This document shows positions 44,879 to 55,274 of a stretch of 64,000 bases of DNA, piece by piece. The first letter of the stretch is position 1, and every line of letters starts with the position of its first letter. This DNA comes from Puccinellia tenuiflora (taxonomy: Eukaryota; Streptophyta; Magnoliopsida; Poales; Poaceae). The notes under the pieces are model-generated. The model worked only from the letters and a program-made list of their open reading frames with translations. It searched no databases and was not told the origin of the DNA. The DNA is taken from contig QRDG01000027.1 in assembly GCA_012064385.1 (NCBI GenBank), forward strand, positions 2,114,242 through 2,178,241. The letters are read 5' to 3'. The position numbers and the translations under genes are program-made.

Positions 44879-47220
44879 ATATCGGAACAAAGAAAGGAAC
44901 ATACAACTGCTTGCAAGGATTTTATTCGCACTGATTATAGTTCTATTTCTAAAACTCCCGTCGCAGTGACGAACACTGCTCCAGCTACTCCATTGTCATG
45001 GTATGATGTCAATAGTAAACATTATCTCGTCTCTCGCGCGCGCCCCCCAGCCGCTCTCCCCCGCGTCCCCCCTCTCCATCTCTCCCCGTCGCCGCCGTCG
45101 GCAGAGGCTGCCGGGCGCGGCCCGCGCGGCGGCGGCGGCGGGCCTGTCCCTCCCCGCGCTGGGTTGGGTGGAGGCGGGGCTCCCCCAGTCCGGCGGCGGT
45201 GCTCCTCGGGCGGCGGCGGCTCGGCTTCGGCCGGGAGGCGGCATGGCGGCGGCGTGCGTGGTGCAGCGGGGCGGCGCGGCGCGGCGCGGCAGCACGGCGG
45301 GCGACAGCAGGGCGTGGCGGCGGTGCCCCTCGGCCCAGATCTAGGCCCTGTGGGGCCCATCTGGGTAGGGGCGGGCGGCTTGTCCCTGTGTGGGGCCCGT
45401 TCTTCAGATGGCAGCAGGGGTAGCTCGTGCAGGGGCGCAGCGGCGATGGCGGCCGGCCTGTTGCAGCGCGGCGGCAGACTTTACGGGCCCCTTCCGGGCC
45501 CGGCCGGACCCGATTGGGATTGGTGTGCCCCTATGGGGGCCTTACGGGCCCGCTGGGCCCGACCGAACCTAATTGGGACTGGTGTGTCCTGTGGCCACGT
45601 CCGGTCGGCTACCTCCTTTGGCGGTGGAGGTAGTTCCCTCCCGCGCGGCCGCGGTACCGCTGACCCCGATTCTGGCTACTCCTCGCAGTTGTCTTGCAGA
45701 CCTCGTGACGGAAGCTTCGGTGAGACGACGATGGCGGCTTCGTGACCGTGGTGGCGCATGTTGGTGGGCGGAGAGCTTGGCGGTTTCGAGGCTTCGTCCT
45801 CGTGGGGCTCCTATGCTACGGTCGTCCGGGGTTGTGGACTGGGTTTTTTTCGGGAGAAATCCTTGTCGGCTCGCCCGACACCGACGCGGTGCCACCTCCG
45901 GGTGGCATCTCCCCTTCCTGAAGGGCGTCGTGGCTACCCGTAGTCCGCTTCCACCCGTGTACCGGGGGAAACCCTATGGTCCGGGCAGCAGCACGCGCTT
46001 TCCTTCTTGAAGGTGCTGCTTGGTATTCGATGATTCGGCGCGAGGAGCGTGGTGGTACTTCTTCGGAGGGCGCAGCGGTCGCGGGTCACCGTAGTTTAGT
46101 CGATCCACCTATGTCTCCTTTTCTTTCTTCTTTTTCTTTTCTTTGGGTTTGTGTGTGCTGCTGCCCCAGCTTGTGTGGTGTTGCGTTTGTATCGCTGGTT
46201 GTATGGTGATGGTTGCTTTATTTATAAAGCGGGGCGAAAGCCTGTTTCGTGTAAACATTATCTCGTTCAATGCCATAACTTATTTTCCTGTTACACTTGT
46301 GATGTTTGTCTGACGTGCAATTTATCATTGTGTGCTCTGAAAAAGCTCTTATAGGTCTATGATTGATGATGAATATGATCAGTACAGCAACAACAAAAAG
46401 AAAAGAAAGAGCATAGAAGGGACCCAAGGTAGAGAACTAGAAAGGAGAATGCATGGGCCCAAACTTTTTTATTTGGTTAAAGTTCCTATATTTTTGTTCA
46501 CAATTTCTCACTAACAAGCATCATTCGTCGGTTCAGAGAATGAAGCGCATAGTATGCTGGCATCTGAACCAGGGAAGCATGGTAGAATTGCAGATAAGTT
46601 GGGTTCAGAAATGTACAGTGACAGTGTTGCAGCTCTTGTTACCCCCGTAAACTCCTGCTACTCCACTATCAGAGTATGATCTCAATACTGAATATTTTAC
46701 ATATCTTGTTTCTCTTGTTGCATTAATATTATTTATAAGTATAATTTACTCTTGCTTTGTCTGAATAAAGGATTAGTCCTATGAATTCATATGGTGAAGA
46801 ATCTGATCAGGATACCCAAGGTAGAAACTTGAAATAAGACCAACTTTATATGTGCAAAATTTGACATTTCCGGTGTGGATGTAAGTGACATGCATTGGTT
46901 GTTGATTTCAGGCAGTAAAGGACCCAGTTCACAGGCATACTCAAGTATGGTCAGTTCAAATGTAGACGAGAAGGTTTGTCAAATACCGAACTACCCTAAT
47001 GTTTTTGAAATCAACATATTGCAAGAACTCAGAGCTATGAAATTCTGTTTGTTCTCATTAACATGAACTTCTGCTCTTCTGTTATTGATGTTGAGTATAT
47101 TCGACATCAACATTTCTTCAAGTTCTGTGTCATAATATTTTAAGATTAGAGTTCCAGATTACTCGACTTCTCTTTATAGCTGAGATAATATCATGCCTAT
47201 TTGTGTGCAGTAACGAAAGA
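44879..47220 (+). pseudogene. Host-gene remnant with duplicated exon blocks, interrupted by a LINE insertion
   Basis: Exon-like blocks with AG/GT borders are: 44,879-45,030 (ISEQRKEHTTACKDF...PATPLSWYDVN), 46,355-46,428 (SMIDDEYDQYSNNKKKRKS), 46,537 to about 46,700 (ENEAHSMLASEPGKHGRIAD, then, after a 1-base frame change, TPATPLSEYDLNTEY), about 46,769-46,824 (SPMNSYGEESDQDTQ) and 46,914-46,974 (SKGPSSQAYSSMVSSNVDEK). The PATPLSxYDxN block and the TQG-ending block each occur twice, so part of the gene was duplicated. The frame break near 46,650 and the LINE insertion make a functional protein unlikely. Protein family not recognised. Confidence 0.45.
45031..46250 (+). mobile_element. LINE-derived retroposon: GC-rich 5' part joined to LINE 3' end
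   Basis: The insertion is flanked by a perfect 16-base duplication GTAAACATTATCTCGT (45,015-45,030 and 46,251-46,266), the mark of target-primed reverse transcription. The 3' end reads TTTATAAAGCGGGGCGAAAGCC, typical of cereal LINEs. The 5' 800 bases are extremely GC-rich (GGCGGCGG and CGGGCCC runs), like a LINE 5' UTR. There is no endonuclease or reverse transcriptase. A 306-codon frame that spans its left edge is accidental. Confidence 0.85.
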
Positions 47221-47750
47221 AGCCCCAAACCATTGATCTTGTACGGTGATGATGTATTCTGCGGTATTAAGGCTGGTTAAGTCTGGACATTGACACTGCT
47301 GTCGTGGGGCTGCAGTAAATCTTGTTACAGTAGGCCTATGATCGACTGTATCAACTATGCTTTGTTTTATGCACTGATAATTGTACTCATTCTATTCCGT
47401 TTGTGGAGGGCTGCTTCAAGTTAATGAGTTTGCAATGAGTTTGCAACTGTATATGAGTTCAATCCAAACTGGCCTACATGGAATTTCTATGATTGCTTAC
47501 ACTTGGTGGCCACAGAAGGTGTGGAGAATGTATTATGTACTACTGCCTATGCAGCCGGTTGACACAGAACGATTGCAACAGAGAATATCAATACACCGTG
47601 CTTTGAATTTGCAGAAACAAATAAGTAGGCGCTAAATAACTGAAACGCGCCACCCTTTTAGTTTCTGACTGGACACATGGGGTTGAATACAACTGACAAA
47701 TATTTACTAGACTTTGCCATTAGTAGAACTGTCATGTATTTTGGGGTAGG
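47221..47750. other. Unassigned region, probably 3' part of the gene remnant
   Basis: Starts after an acceptor-like TTTGTGTGCAG. An 84-codon frame at 47,381-47,635 (YIMSSIQTGLHGIS-like composition) has no recognised homology. Likely 3' UTR or intergenic. Confidence 0.3.
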
Positions 47751-49175
47751 TACTGAACATTTTCATACACATGGGTGCATGCACTAGAGGACAAAACACA
47801 TGTCGTCATAGATTTTCCCCATTTTGAAAGTCTAATTATTTTGTAGCTTAAATTGTTGGTCAGATTCAAAATACATTTGCACTCTTAAATCCAGCCAGAC
47901 GGGATCTTCGAAACTAGAAACTAGATCCCACGTTGATATGTTCCGAGAAAATAAAAATCCGAATCAAAAGTTATAAATCTATTGTACACAAGTTATCACA
48001 TATGTAATGCGTAAGTTATCATGGTGTTTATACAGAAGTTAGCAGGCATAAAAAGGTTCCTCAAGCTTATTCCCAAATGCACGTTCATTAATGCATTAGA
48101 GAACAAAACACCGACGTCATATAGATACACCTTATTAAAAAAATTCAAAGGAATTCAAAATGTTTTGTACCTCAAATCATCTGTCCAATCCAAAATCCGT
48201 TTTGCATCGTTAAATGTAGCACAGATCTTTAAAACTAGATCTCATGTTGATATGTTTCGATGAAATAAAAATTCAGGTCAAAAGTTATCAACCAACAATA
48301 CAGAAGTTATCACACATATGTGTTACATATGTTACCAGGATGTTTACACAGAAGTTATCGGTTACGGTTCGGCCAAGCTTCTCCCTGCACATTCATGCAT
48401 GCACGAGAGGAGAAAATGATGTCACCATAGATTCTCGCCCATTTAAATTTCAAAATACTTTGTAGCTCAAATCGTCGGTCCGGTTCAAAGTCCGTTTTCA
48501 CCGTTAAATTCAGCGCGGCGAGATCTTCGAAACTAGAGCCCATGTTCGTATGTTCCGACGAAATAAAAATCCGGGTCAAAAGTTACCAACCTATAGTATA
48601 AAAGTTATCATGCATGTGATGCGTAAGTTAACATGGTCTTTACACATAAGTTATCAGGCATAAAAATGGTTCCCCCAAAGCTCATCCCCACATGCACATT
48701 CATGAATGCACTAGAGAACAAAATGGTGGTGCCATCCTAAATTCACGCCGATTTTGCAAATTCAAAATGTTTTGTACCTCAAATCGTTGGTCCGATTCAA
48801 AATTTGTTTTCATCATTCGACGAGATTTTTAAAACTAGATCTCATGTGGGTATGTTTCGGCGAAATAAAAACCTGGGTCAAAAGTTACCAACATACAATA
48901 TAAAATTTATCAAACATGTGAAAGTAATTTACCATGGTGTTTACACATAAGTTATCGGGCATAAAACGGTTCGGCCAAACTTCTGCCCACATGGACGTTC
49001 ATGTATGCACTAGAGGACGAAACACTGTCATCATAGGTTCTCCCCCATTTTGAAAATTCAAAATAGTTTGTAACTCAAATCGTCGGTTGGATTCGAAATC
49101 TGTTTTCAGTGCTAAATCCAGCACGACGAGATTTTCGAAACTAGATCCCATGTTGGTATGTTCTGACGGAGAAAT
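47750..49175. repeat. Degenerate tandem repeat, about five copies of a roughly 305-bp unit
   Basis: The anchor GCACTAGAGGACAAAAC and variants occur at 47,781, 48,093, 48,401, 48,708 and 49,007 (spacing 312, 308, 307 and 299). Each unit also has CTTCGAAACTAGATC, ATATGTTCCGACGAAATAAAAA, AAAAGTTA(T/C)CAACC and GTTATCAGGCATAAAA in the same order. Copies differ at many sites, so the array is old. No coding function. Confidence 0.92.
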
Positions 49176-49192
49176 AAAAAGACAATTCAGCG

Positions 49193-52008
49193 TAAGGCAG
49201 TAGCAGCTAAAACTCGGTCTCTCAAGCTCATGTCCGAGAGAGACTTTATGAGGGAAAGGAAGATTGATCCGTATTATTCTCCAAGGGACCCCAAGTTCAC
49301 TAGTGAGTGCTTCTACAATCGGTTTCAAGAAAAGATTTTCTATGTAGTATTTTCGAAAAAGAAGAACAAAGTGGTCAAGCAATTCTCCATTAGTGTTGAT
49401 CACATCAAGAAGCATCCTCCATATTTTGGTTAGGCTCTTGAGGTGTTTGAGGAGTTCAACATGCTAGAGTTCATTGAGGTGAACAAGGACTAGAAGAGTT
49501 CCTTGTGGCTCTTCACCGTTCATTTCAACACTAGTTAGGAAATGAAGATCCCATGGATGACCAAGAACCGGATGTTCACCACCACTTGGGTTCGCTTTGA
49601 TCAGCTTACAAGATTTTGGTGAAGAGCTTGCTCCCGAGGTCATAGATCAGTACTTTTGGGTGGCCTACAATGACTAGTGCATGAGTCCCTCTATGCTCTA
49701 TGATCTCTACATCCCAGAACGACACTACTAGGAAACAGGCTATCTGTGGCGCACCTTTTAGACTTTCTGTGGCGCATCCTGGAAAAATATGGGTGCGCCA
49801 CAGAAACGTCGCCACTAAATTATATTTCTGTGGCGCATGGGGTCAGATGCGCCATCCAGCTCCATGCGGCACAGAAATATTTTGGAAAATTTTGAATTTG
49901 GAAATTCAAAAAAAATCAAAAAAATCTGGAAAAAACAAAAAATGAAATATTTTTGGAAAACCTAAATATTTGATTTTTATCCAATTTTTTAACCCATATC
50001 AAATGATGACTTCCCGCTAGGTCACCCATCCTCAAATTGCTCCAACCCAAACACGCTTAACTTCTAAGTTCTATTCAGAACGGCTACCCTTATGCTGCTC
50101 AAGTTCTTATTGATATAAGTATGATATCAACCCCCTTAAGCCTTGTATGTGTATATATATGTGAATGTAGTTTATGTGTGGTATGTATATATATGTGTGT
50201 TTCTAAATTTCGAAAAAATCAAAAACTTCAAAAGTTTCAAAAGCAAATCCAAAGTTTCAAAAAATCCCAAAAAATTCAAAAAATAAAAAAATCCCAAAAA
50301 TAAAAAATCCAAAAAATTCAAAAAATTCAAAAAATCCCAAAAAATTCAAAAAATAAAAAATTCAAAAAATTTCAAAAAAATTCCAAAAAATTCAAAAAAT
50401 CCTAAAAAATAAAAAACCCAAAAAATTCAAAAAAATAAAAATTTCAAAAAAATTCAAAAAATCCAAATGTAATAAAAAATTTGAAATATGAATTTTGACC
50501 TTTTTTGCAAAAAATACTTAGAAATTTTGAATTCCAATTTTTTTTTCAAAAATTCAAAAAATCGCAAAATTTTTGACCTTTTTTGCAAAAACTACTTAGA
50601 TTTTTTTGATCTTCTGAATTTTTTAGATTTTTTGAATTTTTTGAAATTTTTGATATTTGGGATTTTTTTTAGATTTTTTGAATTTTTTGAAATTTGTTGG
50701 ATTTTTTGAATTTTTTTGGAATTTTTTTGCACTTTTTTGGATTTTTTGAATTTTTGAAATGACAAAAATAAAAAATTTAAGGTTTTTTCCCTCTCATGCA
50801 TGAAAAAAAGTTATTTGAAAAAAAGATTTTTTTCTACAAAATAAAAAAAAATCAAAAAATATTTAGAAGTTCAAAAATTTTCAAAAAATTCATAAAAAAT
50901 CTTTTTTTTAGAAAAATATTGTTTTTTTTGGAATTGTTGAAGTTTTTATTTTTTTTGAAGTTTTCTGGATTTTTGTGAATTTTTTTTGAGTTTTTTTTGA
51001 ATTTTTTTGATTTTCCAAACTTCTGTGGCGCATATTGCGCACATCCAACATGCGCCACAGAAATATGTCTTTATATGCGCCACAGAAAGACATATTTCTG
51101 TGGCGCATGTTGGATGTGCGCCACCGAAATGTGGCTTTCTGTGGCGCATCTAGCTATATGCGCCACAGAAAGACATATTTCTGTGGCGCATTCGGTTTTC
51201 GTGCGCCACAGAATTCCAAAATTCTGTGGCGCATGCAAAACTATGCGCCACAAAAATATTTTCTGTGGCGCATGGCTGTTTGGTGCGCCACAGAATGTGG
51301 TTCCACCTATAGCTAGTTTCCTAGTAGTGCGAGTCGGTTGTTGGTCTTTCAAAGAATCTTCTGCCCATATATGACATCTTGCACCAAATATTTTGTCAGG
51401 CACTTGCTCCTCGGGTTGGCAACTTTGGTCAAATCCATGGCCAACTCATTGACTCATGTTTATCACCCATCAAATGCGGGGCGAGGGCAAGAAGCTTGAC
51501 ATTATGGATATCATTTGGCACAAGATGTATGCGGCGATGATAAAGAGGAGAGTTACCGTCTTCGCCGCTCTTGTGATGACCTTGGTGACGTGTTCATGGT
51601 TGAATCCAAGTCAGATGTGGCTCTCTTGGAGAATGATGAGCGGCCCACTACTCACTATGTTAAGAGCCTCCTTATCAAGAAGCATTTGCCTCCTCTTGTT
51701 CCTGGTGAGTAGGATGAGAACACCGAACATGATGAAGAAGATGAGGATTTTGAGCTCCCCGCTAAAGGAAAGGAGAATGGCTTCAAGCTTTGGGTAGCGG
51801 ATGCACTCCACAAGATTTTTTGTCGTCATGATGATAGTGAGAAGAGATATTGGGAAGCTCACATACATGCCAAGAAGGAATGTCAAAGTACTATGGAGCA
51901 CTTCAAGCATTTGGGTGTTGCCCCGTCAAGGACGGTCCCGAGGATAAGATCACGTCTTTTGAGAAGTGGAGGTAACCGCATGGTGGTTGTCCTTGAAGAT
52001 GATGCTAC
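49193..52008 (+). pseudogene. Degenerate retrotransposon protein (gag-like 'putative plant transposon protein'), split by a small CACTA
   Basis: Part one (49,193-49,722) reads LMSERDFMRERKIDPYYSPR, then VVKQFSISVDHIKKHPPYFG, EVFEEFNMLEFIEVNKD and VHFNT, with several in-frame stops. Part two (51,330-52,008) continues with GNFGQIHGQLID, GEGKKLDIMDIIWHKMYAAM and, after a frame change, LLENDERPTTHYVKSLLIKK. This is the domain found near gag in large plant LTR elements. Removing the CACTA and one CGA copy restores a continuous sequence. The region is broken again at 52,013 by element 7 and its 3' part appears at 56,884. Nonfunctional. Confidence 0.6.
49723..51329. mobile_element. Small non-autonomous CACTA element with low-complexity core
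   Basis: The ends CACTACTAGGAAAC (49,723) and GTTTCCTAGTAGTG (51,329) are perfect inverted repeats. CGA is duplicated on both sides (49,720-49,722 and 51,330-51,332), the 3-bp duplication of CACTA elements. Subterminal copies of CTGTGGCGCA / TGCGCCACAG are few on the left (49,745-49,870) and many on the right (51,020-51,300). The core is A-rich at 50,200-50,480 (TCAAAAAA units) and T-rich at 50,560-51,010. No transposase. Confidence 0.93.
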
Positions 52009-52013
52009 CACCT

Positions 52014-52921
52014 TGCTAATCGGTGAATGATGCGTTGGGTGGTGCCCCAAGCGAAGGCGTGGATGTAGCAAGTAGCAGTTTTCCCTCGTTAACGAACCGA
52101 GGTTTATCGAACCAGTAGGACTTTGAAATCAATAACAAAGTGAATATTGAAGATCTCTGGCGCTTAATCTTCAACAGACATGGACCTGCACACACTCAAC
52201 CAAAATACTTTGCCCCCAATGGCGGAAAGGTTGTCAATCTTTCCGGTCTCGTAGAAAACAAAGCGGTTAATTGTATAGTGAAATAGATGAAAATATGAAA
52301 ATGGACCAGTGGAGTAATGATGATGAAAAGTGATGAATAAAGGTTGCAGTCAATGTAAAAAGATGGACCGGGGGCCATGGGTTCACTAGTGGAGTCTCTC
52401 AAGTAAATAAAACACTCATATGATGGGTAAACAAATTACAGCTGGGCAATTGACAAGATTATAAAACAAACTTAATCTAGCTATAACAAAGAGAACATGA
52501 TAATATTTATGTAGGCATCATGACAATGAACAAAGACCGTTGAGTCCAACTGCATCTTTGTCTAAAAAGTCCACCGTGGGATCGCTATCCAGCCTGTCAC
52601 CCAACGGTATTAAGTTGCAAGCAACATACATTGCATTAAGTAAAGCGCACGAAGTAAGCAATACTAATATCAAAAGAGACATTAACACCGCTGTTTTTCC
52701 CTTAGTAGCAACAGCACACCCTCGCCCTTAGACGTTTCTGTCACTCGTGCCCAGGAACAAAAGGGGGCATGAACCCACTATCTAGCATAAATACTCCCTC
52801 TTGGAGATACACACAATCACTTGGCCAAAGTAACTACGCACATCGGAGAGCATGCAAGAACATAAATCAACATATAAGAATCATGCACAATCTGATCATA
52901 ACTTCATAATCCATCGGGTCC
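52014..52921 (-). repeat. 3' LTR of element 7, truncated
   Basis: Colinear with 55,275-56,179 of the other LTR, from TGCTAATCGGTGAATGATGC to TCCATCGGGTCC. The remaining roughly 700 bases are missing. Confidence 0.9.
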
Positions 52922-53655
52922 TGATACGTGTCAAACGTATCTATAATTTTTGATTGATCCATGCTGGTTTTGTGATGTTGTCACATGTTTTTAATACCAT
53001 ATTACATCATTTTTTTGCATTTTGTCGGACTAACCTATTGACAAGATGCCAGTGTCAGTTCCCTATTTTTGTCATGTTTTTGTTGCAGAATGTTACTTCT
53101 GGAAATATTCTCGGAATTGGACGAAAATTTACGGGGATTTTTTATTGGACAAATGAAGACCGGATCCAAAAGAGCGACCCAGGGGGCAGCCCACAGGCCA
53201 GGGGCGACCTGTGGCCGCGGCCTAGGGTCCACCCGCGGGTGGGACCCGCCCCTGCCCTGTGGGGCACCTCTCGGTCGCCTCCGACGCCTATAAAATCATC
53301 CTCGACGAAAAAACCCTAACCCCCGAAGGATTTTCCCAAATACGATACAGAGCTCCGACGCCATCGCCGACAAGTTTCGGGGGTTCAGAAGGTCCTGTTG
53401 CGGCACCCTGCCGGGACGGGGATCGACCGCCGGAGCCATCTCCATCAACTCCGTCGCTTCCTGCGATGAGGAGGGAGTAGTCCCTCACCGGGGCTGAGGC
53501 TTATACAAGTAGCTATGTGGTTATCTCTCTCTCCCATGATGTGATCTTCGTTGTGATCATGAGCTTTATTAGTATAGTTGAATATATGATGTTTCCCCAT
53601 GTGTAATGGATATCATGTTGCTCAAGTGGTGTTATCTAGTATAATTTGCGGAGTA
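52922..53655 (+). repeat. Truncated plus-strand LTR of another TGATACGT-family element
   Basis: It starts TGATACGTGTCAAACGTATC and contains TATAAAATCATCC (about 53,290) as a promoter-like box. Its second half (CACCGGGGCTGAGGC, ATGTGGTTATCTCTCTCTCC) resembles the solo LTR at 63,120-63,170 more than the LTRs of element 7, so it is a separate family member. It ends near 53,655 inside gag sequence of element 7; the exact breakpoint is uncertain by about 15 bases. Confidence 0.8.
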
Positions 53656-55082
53656 TCGGTAATATGTTTGGTGAAGGCAATATTTAATTTACTAGCATCC
53701 GGTGACTTAGCAAGTTTTTGTAGTAACTTTATGAATTCAGTAAGATTGCAATTATCAAAATCAATTTCATCATCTTTAAATAGGCTAGGAGGTTCCTCAT
53801 TAGTAGTTTGGATAGTATAAACTTTAACAGTTTTCCTATTCATTTCAGCAATTCTAGCTTCTTCTTTCTCCCTAGCCCACCTAGCTTTCAAGCGAGCCAT
53901 CATCCTTTCATTCTCATTAATTTGAATAGAAATAGAATTTAAAGATTCAGTAGGCTTGTCTTGAAGAGGAGTGGTTCTAATTTTTAAAATTTCAACATCA
54001 TGAGCAAGATCTTCCACATTAGAGACAAGTCTATCAAGTTTTTCAAGTTTCTCTTCAACAGTTTTGTTGAAAGCTTTTTACGAGGTGATAAATTCCTTTA
54101 AAACATTTTCAAGATCAGAGGACACATTCTTACTAGGATTATAAGAATTACCATAGGAATTACCATATGAGTTGCCATTATTGGGAGGATAAGGCTTATA
54201 GTTATTACTACCAAAATTATTTCGATAAGCATTATTGTTGAAGTTATTTCTATTAAGCAAATTAACATCAACTTGATACTTTTCTTGGGAAATTAATGAA
54301 GCAAGTGGGACATTATTAGGATCAATAGGGGACTGATTGGTAGCAAGTATAGACATAATCATATCAACCTTATCACTCAAAGAGGAAATTTCCTCGACAG
54401 AATTTACCTTCTCACCACTTGGAGTTCTTTCGGTATGCCATTGTGAATAATTTGTCATCATCTCATCCAAGAGTTTAGTTGATGCACCTAATGTGGTGGA
54501 CATGAAGGTGCCTCCCGCGGCCGAGTCCAAGAGGTTCCTTGAAGAAAAATTCAAACCTGCATAAAAAGTTTGGATAACCATCCACATAGTTAATCCATGC
54601 GTGGGACAATTTCTAAGCATAAATTTCATTCTCTCCCAAGCTTGATCAACATGTTCATTATCAAATTGTCTACAATTCATAATGTTACTCCTCAATTCTA
54701 TGATTTTAGCAGGTGGATAATATTTTCCAATAAAAGCATCTTTGCATTTAGTCCAAGAATCAATGCTATTTCTAGGCAAAGACAATAACCATTCTTTTGC
54801 TCTCCCTCTCAAAGAGAAAGGGAAAAGCTTCAGTTTTATGATGTCACTTTCCACCTCTTTATAATTTTGCATATCACATAACTCAACAAAGTTATTTAAA
54901 TGAGAGGCGGCATCATCAGTACTAGCACCAGAAAATTGCTCTTTCATAACAAGATTTAGCAAGGCAGACTTAATTTCATAAGATTCCGCTTTAGTAGCGG
55001 GTGGAGCAGTTGGAGAGCATATGAAATCTTTGTTATTAGTGCTAGTAAAGTCACACAACTTGGTGTTTTCAGTGGAAGACAT
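53656..55082 (-). pseudogene. gag of element 7 (one in-frame stop, 3' end lost)
   Basis: The ATG at 55,082 starts MSSTENTKLCDFTSTNNKDF. The retrotransposon gag domain follows (FPFSLRGRAKEWLLSLPRNS, DAFIGKYYPPAKIIELR, NCRQFDNEHVDQAWERMKF). Next is an asparagine-rich stretch with NSYGNSYGNSY repeats, then after a TAA stop (54,078-54,080) the same frame continues with a coiled-coil (VEEKLEKLEKLDRLVSNVED). It ends at about KLNIAFTKHI where the foreign LTR begins. One stop and the truncated 3' end make it nonfunctional. Confidence 0.85.
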
Positions 55083-55247
55083 AATGATAAGATAAAATAA
55101 CAAAACAGGAAGAAAGACTACACTAATTTTTTTGGGTTTTAAAATTTTGCAACAAGAAAAATAAGCTAAACGAGAAATAAAGCAAGCAAGACAAAAACAA
55201 AGTAAGTGATTGAGAGTATGAGACTCCCCTTGCTGTAGCTCCAAAGT

Positions 55248-55265
55248 CCTCAGCAGTGGCGCCAG
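55248..55265 (-). other. Variant primer-binding site of element 7
   Basis: The minus strand reads TGGCGCCACTGCTGAGGA, ten bases inside the 5' LTR and in the same position as the tRNA-Asp sites of elements 2 and 3. It matches tRNA-Asp only in the first seven bases plus scattered positions, so a different tRNA or decay is possible. Confidence 0.6.
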
Positions 55266-55274
55266 AAAAGAGCT

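Noticed and set aside
44825..45745. 306-codon plus-strand frame
   Set aside because: It crosses the exact left target-site duplication of the LINE-derived insertion, so it joins unrelated sequences.
49606..49945. Frames at the left end of the small CACTA
   Set aside because: They run across the CACTA terminus and its subterminal repeats.
50488..51149. Lysine- or phenylalanine-rich frames
   Set aside because: They translate the A-rich and T-rich low-complexity core of the small CACTA element.
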